Shown: positions 1 to 8,780 of the stretch, in pieces
Position numbering within the stretch: the stretch's first letter is position 1
Layout: each line of letters opens with the position of its first letter
Assembly (NCBI RefSeq): GCF_900106595.1
Contig: NZ_FNNC01000002.1
Location: forward strand, 248,001 to 312,000
Length of the DNA stretch: 64,000 nt
Source: Marinococcus luteus
Lineage (GTDB): Bacteria; Bacillota; Bacilli; Bacillales; Marinococcaceae
Direction: 5' to 3'
Notes under the pieces: model-generated
What the model saw: only the letters and a program-made list of their open reading frames with translations
The model's database searches: none
What the model was told of the DNA's origin: nothing
Translations under genes and position numbers: made by a program

Positions 1-712
1 CGTCGAAATTTGTAGGTTTCTCTATAGAACTGGTAATTTCCTTGTATTCTGACCTTTTATAAGGAAGTTTTTCAAAATCAGGCGTAAAAAAACTGCATTC
101 GCCCTGACTATGGTCGTCCACATAATTAATCATAGTATATAAATACTTTACTTCACCATTAAAACAGAAAAATTTATAATCCGGTATATCATTATTTTCG
201 TCTCTTTCAAGTAGTTTCTCTATTATAATTCGTGAAGAAACATTATAATAGCACCACTCTCTTCCGTATTTTGGCGGTTTCGAATTCAACCAAGCATTTA
301 ATTTTTCTCTTACTTCGCTTATATTTAATTGGTCTTTATCTTCAACCAAAATATTTGCTCCAGATCCATTAGTATGTTTAATCACAAATGACTTAGGTAA
401 AGTATCAAAGTTAATATCTTCTGCTTTTTCGTAAACCCCATAAAGAGGATTTAAAATTTCTTTTAAACCTTTACTTTCTACATATTTCCTAACCTCATAT
501 TTGTCAGAACACATGGTCATTAATGGATCTCTGTAATTTAATTTGTATTGTTGTAATTTTTCTGTATATCTTTCAGGGTTATTTAAATTCAATTTTCTTC
601 CTGTTTTAATCCGGTATTGTAATTTTATCATTTGTTTATCTGGCAAGAAATCTAACATTTTTAGTATTTTCAACCTGAATTTTTGGTTTTTAAAAATTTT
701 TTTGTAGTTCAC
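1..712 (-). CDS. TupA-like ATP-grasp protein (3' end outside window)
   Basis: I translated this myself from the minus strand. A GTG start at 712 follows a GGAG box, and about 237 codons run open to the window edge, so the C-terminus is missing. The N-terminus is basic (KIFKNQKFRLKILKML), followed by FLPDKQMIKLQYRIKTGRKLN and a KHTNGSGANI segment, then WCYYNVSSRIIIEKLL and DIPDYKFFCFNGEVKY. These are the hallmarks of the TupA-like ATP-grasp family found in polysaccharide and teichuronopeptide loci. Members are thought to join an amino acid or acyl unit to a glycan, or are annotated loosely as glycosyltransferases; the reaction here is unproven. It is the most distal gene seen of the AT-rich cluster running leftward from 5177 and lies 10 bases after the preceding glycosyltransferase. 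Confidence 0.75.
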   Translation of the reverse strand, partial: MNYKKIFKNQKFRLKILKMLDFLPDKQMIKLQYRIKTGRKLNLNNPERYTEKLQQYKLNYRDPLMTMCSDKYEVRKYVESKGLKEILNPLYGVYEKAEDINFDTLPKSFVIKHTNGSGANILVEDKDQLNISEVREKLNAWLNSKPPKYGREWCYYNVSSRIIIEKLLERDENNDIPDYKFFCFNGEVKYLYTMINYVDDHSQGECSFFTPDFEKLPYKRSEYKEITSSIEKPTNFD

Positions 713-722
713 TATTTCTCTC

Positions 723-1817
723 CTATTCTTCGTTAATCACATTAAGATATTCATTTACCACAATTTCTCTATCAAATTCCTGTTCTACTTTTTTTCTTCC
801 AGCTAGCCCCATCTGTTGTTTAGAGGCATAGCTTAATTGTAAAAATAACTCGATTTTTTCAATAAGGTCTTTTACGTTTTGTTGTTCAACTATATAACCG
901 GTCACTCCGTCCTCGACTATCTCTCTGCACCCGCTTCTATCTGTGGTAATAATTGGTCTGGCACATGCTGAGCTTTCAAGTAATACATTAGACATGCCCT
1001 CAGGATAAAAGGTAGGATGTATCGTACAATGGCTTTCTTTCAAAATTTCTTCTACATTATGAACCATTCCATGATATCTTATTATTTCTTTATCCTGAAG
1101 AGCATTCAGAGTATCTTCATAATTTTCTTCGCAAAAACCACAAACATGAAAATTGGTTTGAGGATATTTATTTTTAATGAACTCTGCTGCTTTTAAATAT
1201 TCTTCTACTCCTTTTTCTTTCATAATTCTCGATATGAAAACAAATTGAATTTTTTCATCTTGAGGATACTTTAAAATAGAATAACGATTTAAATTTACTC
1301 CAGAGCCTGGGATTAATTTATGCCTGTCAACAGCAATATTATTTTTTATGAATAGTTGTTGGTTTTCAGTGTTTTGGAAAAAAACACGTTTAACCCTTTT
1401 AAAGGCTAATTTATACAAACTCATCGAAATTTTTTGTTTGAGTCCTTTTTTTTCTACCGCTGTTCCTAAGCCTGTAATATTAGCAATATAAGGTATCTTT
1501 AATATTCTACTTGCGATACCGCCATAAATGTTAGGCTTAATTGTAAAAGAAAGAACTGTATCTGGTTTTATTTCTTTTAATAATCTGAAGTAATACGTTA
1601 ACAATTTTATTTCACTTACTATGTTCATTCCATGGCGGTCAATTTCAACATCTATATATTTACATCCTAAATCAATTAATTTATCTATTTTACTTCCATA
1701 GGGACAAGAGACATAAACTTCATGCCCCTCTTCTAAAAGTCTCTCTACTATCTCTAAACGGAAATTATAAATAACCACATCGTGATTAACTAGTATAAGA
1801 ATTTTTTTCATTTTCAT
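723..1817 (-). CDS. Glycosyltransferase family 4
   Basis: A 364-residue GT-B enzyme, likely cytoplasmic or peripheral at the membrane, that adds a sugar to a lipid-linked repeat unit. The N-terminal Rossmann half opens with KKILILVNHDVVIYNFR and contains a GG-x-AS-R acceptor-side segment. The C-terminal half has FVFISRIMKEKGVEEYLKAA and the GT4 signature E-x7-E (EGMSNVLLE, about residue 278). Overall it resembles the CapM/PglA-type branch. Its start lies inside the upstream SDR gene (32-base overlap), which implies translational coupling. An alternative Met two codons later is possible. Acceptor and donor cannot be read from sequence. Confidence 0.85.
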   Translation of the reverse strand: MKMKKILILVNHDVVIYNFRLEIVERLLEEGHEVYVSCPYGSKIDKLIDLGCKYIDVEIDRHGMNIVSEIKLLTYYFRLLKEIKPDTVLSFTIKPNIYGGIASRILKIPYIANITGLGTAVEKKGLKQKISMSLYKLAFKRVKRVFFQNTENQQLFIKNNIAVDRHKLIPGSGVNLNRYSILKYPQDEKIQFVFISRIMKEKGVEEYLKAAEFIKNKYPQTNFHVCGFCEENYEDTLNALQDKEIIRYHGMVHNVEEILKESHCTIHPTFYPEGMSNVLLESSACARPIITTDRSGCREIVEDGVTGYIVEQQNVKDLIEKIELFLQLSYASKQQMGLAGRKKVEQEFDREIVVNEYLNVINEE

Positions 1818-2679
1818 TACTTTCCATCTCCGTAGCCATTATAGTTTCCTTGAAATTTTTAACTCTATACTCATATTTATATTCACTCATTCTTTTATCA
1901 TAAATTAAAGTACCAAAAACTTTATTAAAGATTTCTAACCTATGCACTAACATTTTAAATAAGGGATTAAAAAGCTTTGTGAATTTTATTTTCTTTTTAT
2001 GTACTTCAGAAATGTTCTTAACCATCTCACTTGTTTTAGTGTATTCTTTATTTTGAGGGAAAAAGAATCCATTTTCTTCATTTAAAATTATAAGTCTTAA
2101 AAACTCACAAAGATTATCTATATGTAACATACTGCGTTTATTTTCAATATCAGGAAATAACGGAAACAATTTAGCAATTTTAGAAAGCTTGGGATAGTTC
2201 CCTTTAGAGCCTTTTCCATAAATCATTGGCGGACGAATAACCGCAACTTTAAATCTATCGTTTCCTAAGGGAATAATGCCTTGTTCAGCCTGTAACTTAC
2301 TCTCTCCATAAAAATCTTTAGGCTGCGGAATAGTTTCACTATCAATTACTCCATCATTCAAAACACTGTTTCTATAAACAATAATACTACTCATAAATAT
2401 AAACTGCCTCACGCCTTCTCTTTTGGCCTTTTTAGCAGTCTCAATAGTTAAGTCGCGATTCACTTTATAATATAATTCTTCTTGCTTCGGATCTGAAGAT
2501 ACATGAGCAATACCTGCTAGGTGCAAAATTGCATCGTACTTAGAGAAATCTGCATTTTTCCAGGAATCATCCCGCAAACTAATTGTTTCTACTATATACT
2601 CACTAGAATATTGTTTTAACCATTCAATTAAGCTATTTCCTATATAGCTATTACTCCCCGTAATTAACAGCTTTTTCAT
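1786..2679 (-). CDS. Extended SDR, probable UDP-4-keto-6-deoxy-HexNAc reductase/epimerase
   Basis: A 297-residue NAD(P)-dependent sugar-nucleotide enzyme. It has an N-terminal nucleotide-binding motif GSNSYIG (residues 8-14), AGIAHVSSD, an FMSSIIVY serine segment and a catalytic YGESK (Tyr-x3-Lys, about residue 128). RPPMIYGKGSKGNYPKL is typical of the WbpV/WbuX group that acts after a 4,6-dehydratase. With the dehydratase at 3336 and the phosphoglycosyl transferase at 2695, the simplest reading is synthesis of UDP-QuiNAc or UDP-FucNAc as first sugar. That assignment is inference from context. The start has an AAAGGAG box at normal spacing. Confidence 0.75.
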   Translation of the reverse strand: MKKLLITGSNSYIGNSLIEWLKQYSSEYIVETISLRDDSWKNADFSKYDAILHLAGIAHVSSDPKQEELYYKVNRDLTIETAKKAKREGVRQFIFMSSIIVYRNSVLNDGVIDSETIPQPKDFYGESKLQAEQGIIPLGNDRFKVAVIRPPMIYGKGSKGNYPKLSKIAKLFPLFPDIENKRSMLHIDNLCEFLRLIILNEENGFFFPQNKEYTKTSEMVKNISEVHKKKIKFTKLFNPLFKMLVHRLEIFNKVFGTLIYDKRMSEYKYEYRVKNFKETIMATEMESNENEKNSYTS

Positions 2680-2694
2680 TTACACGTACTCCTT

Positions 2695-3291
2695 TTATGA
2701 ATCAGCTTTTCCTTCTTTAATACCATCACTTTTAAGAACTCCAAGAAATGTTTTAATTAGTATTTTAAGATCAAAGGTTAAACTTCGCTTACTTGCGTAT
2801 TCGCCGTCTAGTCGAGCCTTAACGCCTATGGGTAGTTCATCTCTTCCATTCACTTGGGCCCAGCCTGTAAGGCCGGGCTCTATAGCGTTTGCTTTATACT
2901 TGTCACGTTCTTCAATTAAATCGTATTGGTTCCAAAGAGCTGGCCTTGGACCAACCAGGCTCATATCACTCTTTAAAATATTAAACAACTGAGGAAGTTC
3001 ATCCAGGCTGGTTTTTCTTAAAAATACACCCATATTCGTAATATAGCTTTCTGGATTTTCCAGCATATGTGTTGGTGTATCTCTAGGAGTATCAATTTTC
3101 ATCGTTCTAAACTTTAAAATATAAAAAGGAACTTTGTCTTTACCAATACGCTTTTGCTTGAATAATATTGGTCCATTAGAATCCAATTTAATCAGTAAAG
3201 ACAGCACTACAATTAAAGGCATTAATGCAATTGTAGCTATTAAGGTTAGATCAAAGTCTATTATCTTTTTTAGTATCGAATATTTTTTCAT
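2695..3291 (-). CDS. Initiating sugar-1-phosphate transferase, PglC type
   Basis: A monotopic phosphoglycosyl transferase of 198 residues that moves a sugar-1-phosphate from UDP-sugar to undecaprenyl phosphate. One N-terminal membrane segment (about residues 12-35) is followed by FKQKRIGKD, FYILKFRTM, TSLDELPQLFNILKSDMS and LVGPRP, then PGLTGWAQVNGRD. The length equals the minimal PglC/EpsL class rather than the long WbaP class. I moved the start to the ATG at 3291 because AAAGGATG lies just before it; an upstream TTG at 3330 has no ribosome site. It sits directly downstream of the 4,6-dehydratase, so a 6-deoxy-HexNAc substrate is likely. A second initiating transferase lies at 15126. Confidence 0.9.
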   Translation of the reverse strand: MKKYSILKKIIDFDLTLIATIALMPLIVVLSLLIKLDSNGPILFKQKRIGKDKVPFYILKFRTMKIDTPRDTPTHMLENPESYITNMGVFLRKTSLDELPQLFNILKSDMSLVGPRPALWNQYDLIEERDKYKANAIEPGLTGWAQVNGRDELPIGVKARLDGEYASKRSLTFDLKILIKTFLGVLKSDGIKEGKADS

Positions 3292-3335
3292 AATAACATC
3301 CTTTACTTTTTCTTCATAAAGTATTTCCAATCATT

Positions 3336-5177
3336 TTAGTTGTTTGCGTTTATTTTTTTATTGACTGCTGAAAAGTGCTCTCGTTCTTCACTCTCTCCTC
3401 TTGCAATTTCAAGCACATGCTTCGTTATTTCACTCTTCTCGAGAATTTCACATTTTTTAGTGAAATTAACTACTTCATCAATATTTATTTCACTCGATTT
3501 GCCTACGTAAATTTTTGGGTATATTTGGTCTTCATGAACTTCATCCTTACTAAGAAGCTCTTCATACATTTTTTCACCTGGTCGTATACCGCTAAATTTA
3601 ATACCAATTTCGTCCACTGTATAACCAGAGAGTTTAATCAAATTTTTCGCAAGATCCACTATTTTCACTGGCTCTCCCATATCAAGCACAAAAATTTCTC
3701 CACCTTTTGCAAGTGCTCCAGCTTGGATAACCAATCTTGAAGCCTCAGGAATAGTCATGAAATAGCGAATCATCTCAGGGTCTGTAACTGTCACTGGCCC
3801 TCCATTTTGTATCTGTTTTTTAAATAAAGGAATAACACTTCCGCGACTACCAAGCACATTTCCAAAGCGTACGGCTACAAACTTTGTTCTGCTAACAGTA
3901 TCCATATGCTGTACAATCATTTCGGCCAAACGTTTTGTGGCTCCCATTACACTTGTTGGATTCACTGCCTTATCAGAGGAAACCATTACAAATGTGTTGA
4001 CACCAGCGCGATCAGAAGCTTCTGCTGTGTTTTTTGTTCCTATTGTATTATTTTTAACAGCTTCTTCAGGATTACGTTCCATAAGTGGCACGTGTTTATG
4101 AGCAGCTGCGTGAAAGACAACATGAGGTTTGCTGCTTTCAAAAATTTGTAACATTTTATTTTTATCTTGAATATCAGCGATTTCTGTTGAAATGCTCAAT
4201 TCGGGCAAACTGTTTCTAAGTTCTATTTCAATCGAATAAATACTATTCTCTCCGTGTCCAAGCAGTATGATCTCTTCCGGGGAAAAGCGAGCTATCTGTC
4301 GACAGATTTCCGAACCGATAGAACCCCCGGCTCCTGTAACCAAAACTCGTTTGTTAGAAATAGAATCGGCTATACCTTCTACATCCAACTTAACCGGTTC
4401 ACGCCCCAACAAATCCTCTACATCTACATCTTTAAACTGTGTAACCTCAACTTTACCTAGCATAATATCTTCCATACGAGGCAGCGTCTGAGTTCTTACT
4501 TTTGTTTCAGCACACACATTAACAATTTGGTTTAATTCTTCACTTTCTAGCGATGGAACAGCAATAATAATATGTTCGATTGAGAATTGCTCTACTGCTT
4601 TTTTTACATCTTTTATTCCTCCATAAACTGGGAGATCCATAATCTCCAATCCCTGTTTTGAAGGATTGTCATCTAAAAAAACGACTGGAAGAAGCCCTGA
4701 ACTAGTTTCCTGCTTTAACTGTCTGGCCACCATAACCCCTGCTGCTCCAGCACCTACAATCAATGTTTTATTTCCATCTTTATTATTTGAAATGTAAGTA
4801 TCCCGATATAAGCGCCAAGCCATTCTGGAACCGCCAATTAAAATTATATGTGCCATCCATGTCATAATTAATGTGCGTACATAAAACTCTTGAAAGACTA
4901 ATACTTGCATTAATCCCGTAGTTAATACGGATATGGTTACAGCGTATACTATCGATTTAATCTCGTTCGCACTTGCATATTCCCAAGCTTTTTTGTACAA
5001 CTTAAAGTAATAAGCGCAGATGTGATGCACTATTAATAAGAAGAGCGAACTTGTTACTAAGACATTATCCACCGGACGTATATCAGCCGCCAATATAAAA
5101 TTGCAGATGAATATAGAAAAAATAACAATAGCTGAATCTAAAAATATTAAAGCCAGCAGCCTTTGTTTTAACCCCAT
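3336..5177 (-). CDS. Membrane UDP-GlcNAc 4,6-dehydratase (FlaA1/CapD/PglF family)
   Basis: 613 residues, the usual size for long FlaA1-like proteins. Four hydrophobic segments lie in about the first 130 residues. A CoA-binding-like Rossmann fold (GAGAAGVMVARQLKQ) follows, then the catalytic SDR domain with VTGAGGSIGSEICRQIARF and HAAAHKHVPLMERNP. The catalytic stretch SSDKAVNPTSVMGATKR has Met where classical SDRs have Tyr, as is normal in the EpsC/PglF group. The reaction is UDP-GlcNAc to a UDP-4-keto-6-deoxy-HexNAc. It is first in the leftward AT-rich cluster, with an AAGGAG box before the ATG. Confidence 0.9.
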   Translation of the reverse strand: MGLKQRLLALIFLDSAIVIFSIFICNFILAADIRPVDNVLVTSSLFLLIVHHICAYYFKLYKKAWEYASANEIKSIVYAVTISVLTTGLMQVLVFQEFYVRTLIMTWMAHIILIGGSRMAWRLYRDTYISNNKDGNKTLIVGAGAAGVMVARQLKQETSSGLLPVVFLDDNPSKQGLEIMDLPVYGGIKDVKKAVEQFSIEHIIIAVPSLESEELNQIVNVCAETKVRTQTLPRMEDIMLGKVEVTQFKDVDVEDLLGREPVKLDVEGIADSISNKRVLVTGAGGSIGSEICRQIARFSPEEIILLGHGENSIYSIEIELRNSLPELSISTEIADIQDKNKMLQIFESSKPHVVFHAAAHKHVPLMERNPEEAVKNNTIGTKNTAEASDRAGVNTFVMVSSDKAVNPTSVMGATKRLAEMIVQHMDTVSRTKFVAVRFGNVLGSRGSVIPLFKKQIQNGGPVTVTDPEMIRYFMTIPEASRLVIQAGALAKGGEIFVLDMGEPVKIVDLAKNLIKLSGYTVDEIGIKFSGIRPGEKMYEELLSKDEVHEDQIYPKIYVGKSSEINIDEVVNFTKKCEILEKSEITKHVLEIARGESEEREHFSAVNKKINANN

Positions 5178-5407
5178 GCTCTTCTCTACTCCTTCGTGTA
5201 AATAATAAATAATTTTATATGTATTAAATGAATAGATTCATTACAAGCCTTAACCTTTTCGAATTAACCTGCTAAATTATTATACATTAATTATTCCATT
5301 ATGTAATTTAAGTACATAATTTATAAAAATCAAAAGTATATTTTAAACCTCAACACAAAGCTATTTTCCTCCTAACTGGCAGTGAATTCAACAGATAAAT
5401 TCAATTT

Positions 5408-5426
5408 TTTAGGAAAAAATCCTAAA
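5408..5426. promoter_or_regulatory. Perfect palindrome TTTAGGA-n5-TCCTAAA
   Basis: Two 7-base arms separated by five A residues form a dyad in the divergent intergenic region. It is too short and too AT-rich for a convincing terminator, and could be an operator for either flanking gene. No regulator is assigned. Confidence 0.35.
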
Positions 5427-5510
5427 CTATTGTTTTGTACTGCTTGTCTAAATTCGTGCTATCCTCATGGTTCGTAACATAATTTTCCTTTGTGCATTCC
5501 ACATGTGCAT

Positions 5511-5539
5511 TTCACAAACATATTCATTTGTTATATGAT
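5511..5539 (+). promoter_or_regulatory. Candidate sigma-A promoter for the UDP-GlcA epimerase gene
   Basis: TTCACA, a 17-base spacer and TATGAT, about 85 bases before the chosen start codon. Pattern match only. Confidence 0.45.
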
Positions 5540-5622
5540 AGATATGTTTTCTTGACCATTGAAACAATGAAGGGCTAAGTACACTAATTAAAAATCAACA
5601 AACAGTAATGGGGGTATATAAT

Positions 5623-6669
5623 ATGATATTAGTTACAGGAAGTAACGGCTTTGTAGGCATGCATACAGCAAAACGTCTCTTGGAAGAAGGGTATGAAGTT
5701 GTCGGGGTCGATAACAATAACGATTACTATGACGTGAATTTAAAGTATAGCAGACAGGAGCGGCTGGAAAAACACGACGAATTTCACTTTCATGAATTGG
5801 ACCTGGCCGATGCAACTGCTCTTCAGGAAATTTTTCATACATATACGATTACGGCCGTCATCAACCTGGCAGCGCAGGCAGGCGTCCGCTACAGCCTGGA
5901 ACGTCCGGATAAGTACATTCAATCCAATATTGTCGGCTTCTCGAACATTTTAGAGATGTGCCGTCACCACCAGGTAGAACATCTGATTTACGCTTCTTCC
6001 AGTTCGGTGTACGGGGCAAACAAAAAAATGCCTTTCTCGCCGGAGGACGGCGTGAATCATCCAGTCAGCCTGTACGCGGCGACGAAAAAGTCCAACGAGC
6101 TGCTTGCACACACATACAGTCATCTGTATGACCTGCCGACGACGGGCCTGCGTTTCTTCACCGTGTACGGAACGTTCGGACGCCCGGATATGGCGTATTT
6201 CAAATTTGCCAATAAAATCGTGAATGACGAGCCAATCCAGGTGTACAACAACGGCGATATGATGCGGGACTTTACCTATATCGATGATATCGTGGAGGGC
6301 ATTGTTCGCTTGATCCCGGCAGCACCGAAAGGCGATAGCGCATGGGACGCGGAGAATCCTGACCCGTCAACGAGCTATGCGCCTTACCAGGTATTTAATA
6401 TAGGCAACAACCAGCCGGTTGCTTTGATGGAATTTATCGAAACGCTGGAAAAACATCTCGGCATGGAAGCCCGGAAGGAATACCTGCCGATGCAGCCAGG
6501 AGACGTGCAGGCGACCTACGCGAATATTGACAGTCTGCAAAAGGCTGTCGGATTTAAGCCGGTTACTTCGCTTGATCAGGGCATTGGAAAATTCGTGGAA
6601 TGGTATAAGGAATATTATCCGGAATATTTCTCCGTCCAATCAACTTCTAAAAATAATTCCAAACATTAA
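5623..6669 (+). CDS. UDP-glucuronate 4-epimerase (extended SDR)
   Basis: 348 residues from the ATG at 5623, chosen because GGGGG precedes it by eight bases and the family begins directly with MILVTGSNG; an upstream ATG at 5608 lacks a ribosome site. The dinucleotide motif is G6-S-N-G-F-V-G12, followed by AAQAGVRYSLERP, ASSSSVYG and catalytic YAATKKSNE. RFFTVYGTFGRPDMAYFKF is the signature of the GalE-like UDP-GlcA 4-epimerases (CapI/LspL type), which make UDP-galacturonate. It is monocistronic, ending in a strong bidirectional terminator. An acidic sugar in the polymer would fit the sulfate and pyruvate genes further right. Confidence 0.88.
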   Translation: MILVTGSNGFVGMHTAKRLLEEGYEVVGVDNNNDYYDVNLKYSRQERLEKHDEFHFHELDLADATALQEIFHTYTITAVINLAAQAGVRYSLERPDKYIQSNIVGFSNILEMCRHHQVEHLIYASSSSVYGANKKMPFSPEDGVNHPVSLYAATKKSNELLAHTYSHLYDLPTTGLRFFTVYGTFGRPDMAYFKFANKIVNDEPIQVYNNGDMMRDFTYIDDIVEGIVRLIPAAPKGDSAWDAENPDPSTSYAPYQVFNIGNNQPVALMEFIETLEKHLGMEARKEYLPMQPGDVQATYANIDSLQKAVGFKPVTSLDQGIGKFVEWYKEYYPEYFSVQSTSKNNSKH

Positions 6670-6678
6670 ACCCAAAAA

Positions 6679-6715
6679 ACCAGCCTGCCGACGATTGTCA
6701 GCAGGCTGGTCTTTA
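6679..6715. terminator. Bidirectional rho-independent terminator
   Basis: A 10-base perfect stem (ACCAGCCTGC / GCAGGCTGGT) with CTTT after it on the plus strand and a run of T on the minus strand. It serves the epimerase gene and the convergent winged-helix remnant. Confidence 0.85.
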
Positions 6716-6746
6716 TATTCTATGTATTTCTTTAGGCGAAAAAAAC

Positions 6747-7267
6747 CTATGACACCTGCGGCTTGACGTTAGTAGTTCCGAGACCAAAACGGTGAACCAT
6801 AACCAGCGTCTGCTCCATCGTATGTTTAGTGTCCGGAGTCACGAAGGTGACTTTTATACTCTCGCCGAGCAGCACCTGCTTGCCCGCATCCTGGGAATCT
6901 TTTTTTACCTCGACAATATATTCCAGTCCATACGACGGCTGTTCTTCTGAAGCCATATACACGTTCTGCCATTCGATTTCTTCAAGCAACTCCTGCATTT
7001 GCTCCCACTGCACGTAATTGCGGATGAGCCGGTTCATGCCCTCGTACATATAATGGTCTTTATTCACATGGTAATAGCGGCGGTTCTGTACTGGGCGGCC
7101 GGTAATCAGATCCATCTCGCTCAGCCGTTTTAGTTCCACGCGTATGGCGTTGGCTGAATCGTTGAACTCGCGGACAATTCTTCGTAAATATGTTTCTTCC
7201 TCGTATAAAAAAACTTCACGAGTAACCGTAATCTTGTTTTCGATGTAACTAATTGATGCAGCAACAA
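6747..7267 (-). pseudogene. Frameshifted winged-helix regulator, paralogue of 21261-21761
   Basis: Two overlapping frames together match the intact winged-helix protein at 21261 along its whole length. The first frame gives LLHQLVTSKTRLRLLVKFF from a TTG near 7264-7267 behind GGAGGAGG, then leaves the homologous frame. The second gives YEEETYLRRIVREF, SANAIRVELKRLSEMDLITGR and NRRYYHVNKDHY to the stop at 6747. The shift falls at a run of seven A on the plus strand (7207-7213); eight would restore a full-length protein. The family, N-terminal winged helix plus a ligand-like C-terminal half, occurs in polysaccharide loci. It is either a pseudogene, a phase-variable or slippage-expressed gene, or a sequencing error. 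Confidence 0.85.
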
Positions 7268-7412
7268 TTTTCCTCCTCCGGCGGTGATAATTTCAACAGG
7301 CATCTTCAAATGAGCGGAAAAATATTTGAATCCGGTTTTTAGTTCCTGTTTATTGCATCGGCTGTTTTGACAGGTTTCTGAAGGTATTTTGAAAAGTAAT
7401 TTACCGGGAGCG

Positions 7413-7461
7413 CAAAAAACTGGCTGCTTTCCTTCTAAAGAACTTTTCATAAAAGCAGCCG
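7413..7461 (-). terminator. Rho-independent terminator after the flippase
   Basis: On the minus strand GGCTGCTTT pairs with AAAGCAGCC across a 21-base loop, followed by a T-run (plus-strand A-run at 7414-7419). It closes the main exopolysaccharide operon just after the flippase stop. Confidence 0.7.
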
Positions 7462-7470
7462 GCACCTAAT

Positions 7471-8766
7471 TTAGAAGTCGGCAGCCACGCTTTTCTGCTT
7501 CTGCCTGTATAACTGCATCAAAATAACTGTCATCGTGAGCGCCCGGGCCGCCATGCCCAGAATCAGCGCCCAGCCTGCTCCTTCTATGCCAAATCCCGGT
7601 ACAAGATATAAGGAAAACCCTGCCGTTACGGCAAAAGAGACGGCGTAGATAATCACCTGGTGCTTAAACATGCGGGTCGCAATGAGCGCAATGTTTAAAA
7701 AACCGCCCGAATACCAGAAGAACGCTGCAAAGGAAGTCAGGATGAAAATATGATGGTAGGCTGCAAAGCTTTCCCCGTAAATGATCGACAGCAGAACGTC
7801 TCCCCCGATCACTACTACCAGCACAAAAGCTGCGCCCAAAAGTGCCGAAACAATCAGCAGGAGGCGGAGAAGCTTTACGTACTGCCCCGTGTCTGCACTC
7901 CAGTAAGTACGAAGACGCGGCAGACAGGCCTGCGACAATGCACCGATAAACATCTGGCCGGCCATAATAATATAAACAATCGAAGCGTAGTAGCCAAGCT
8001 GCTCGAGCCCGTTCACCTGCTCGATGATGACCCGCTGAATATTAATGTTCAGTACATCCAGCGCCCCGGCGATCCCAAGCGGAAAGCCGAGTAAAAGAAA
8101 ATGACGGAACATGGACAGCTTTTCCCGGCTGATACGCAGAGCTGCCGGACGAAAGTGGTGGACTTTTTTTACATTTTTCATATCCACCAGCCATAGGGTT
8201 ACTATGTTTGCCGCAGCCATGGTACATAAGGCAAGCAGCAGATTTTCCGTGCTCATTAAAACAATGAAAAAGCTGAGCACGTTCACGGTACCTCTGGCAA
8301 TTTTAGAAAACGCGATATACTGCATGTTTTCTTTTTTCTGAAACAGCCCGTGGCAGATGTCACTCTGGGCTTCGAGGGCTTTCACTATACTCATGACGGC
8401 AATGATCCATACGAGACTGGCCTCGTAGTTCATCACCACCGCAGCTGCTGCCACAAACACAAATGCCGCTGTGGATGTGACCATGCGGAACAAATGATAA
8501 TCTTCAAACGTGTATTCGCTCTCCTGGTCCGTCACCTGCACGGACCGTAGATTTAAATTAAAAAACAAAAAGAAAGGCGCAGCCAGGCCGAGGGCAAGCG
8601 TGTAAAGGCCGGCGAGCTCGACGCTGCTGAAATGAATGATTAATGCGATTAAAGCCCACTGCGAGATGCCGTAAAAGGCGTCGGCAAACACCACCCACGT
8701 AAAGTTTACCTTCAGGGACTTCGGCGCGGCTGTTGCTTTACCGGCCCTGGAATGATCTGCCTGCAT
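7471..8766 (-). CDS. Polysaccharide flippase (Wzx-like, MOP superfamily)
   Basis: 431 residues with about twelve hydrophobic segments and almost no large soluble domain, typical of oligosaccharide flippases that carry undecaprenyl-linked repeat units to the outer face. Recognisable parts are FFLFFNLNLRSVQVTDQ near the N-terminus and GYYASIVYIIMAGQMFIGALSQACLPRL in the middle, a conserved MOP segment. A strong AAAGGAG box precedes the ATG. It is the last gene of the large leftward operon and is followed by a terminator. A second flippase lies at 30583, so the substrate of each is open. Confidence 0.85.
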   Translation of the reverse strand: MQADHSRAGKATAAPKSLKVNFTWVVFADAFYGISQWALIALIIHFSSVELAGLYTLALGLAAPFFLFFNLNLRSVQVTDQESEYTFEDYHLFRMVTSTAAFVFVAAAAVVMNYEASLVWIIAVMSIVKALEAQSDICHGLFQKKENMQYIAFSKIARGTVNVLSFFIVLMSTENLLLALCTMAAANIVTLWLVDMKNVKKVHHFRPAALRISREKLSMFRHFLLLGFPLGIAGALDVLNINIQRVIIEQVNGLEQLGYYASIVYIIMAGQMFIGALSQACLPRLRTYWSADTGQYVKLLRLLLIVSALLGAAFVLVVVIGGDVLLSIIYGESFAAYHHIFILTSFAAFFWYSGGFLNIALIATRMFKHQVIIYAVSFAVTAGFSLYLVPGFGIEGAGWALILGMAARALTMTVILMQLYRQKQKSVAADF

Positions 8767-8780
8767 CCTCTCTCTCCTTT

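Larger units (their letters stand above)
5178..5622. other. Divergent AT-rich intergenic region
   Basis: About 445 bases between two divergent sugar-nucleotide genes, with no coding potential seen. It carries a short perfect palindrome (5408-5426), a sigma-A-like promoter toward the plus-strand epimerase (5511-5539) and an 8-base direct repeat TGTGCATT at 5491 and 5505 next to its -35 box. Base composition changes from AT-rich on the left to markedly more GC-rich from about 5650 rightwards. Confidence 0.6.

Noticed and set aside
5491-5512. TGTGCATT direct repeat as a defined operator
   Set aside because: Only two copies of eight bases in AT-rich DNA; noted in the intergenic entry but too weak for a claim.
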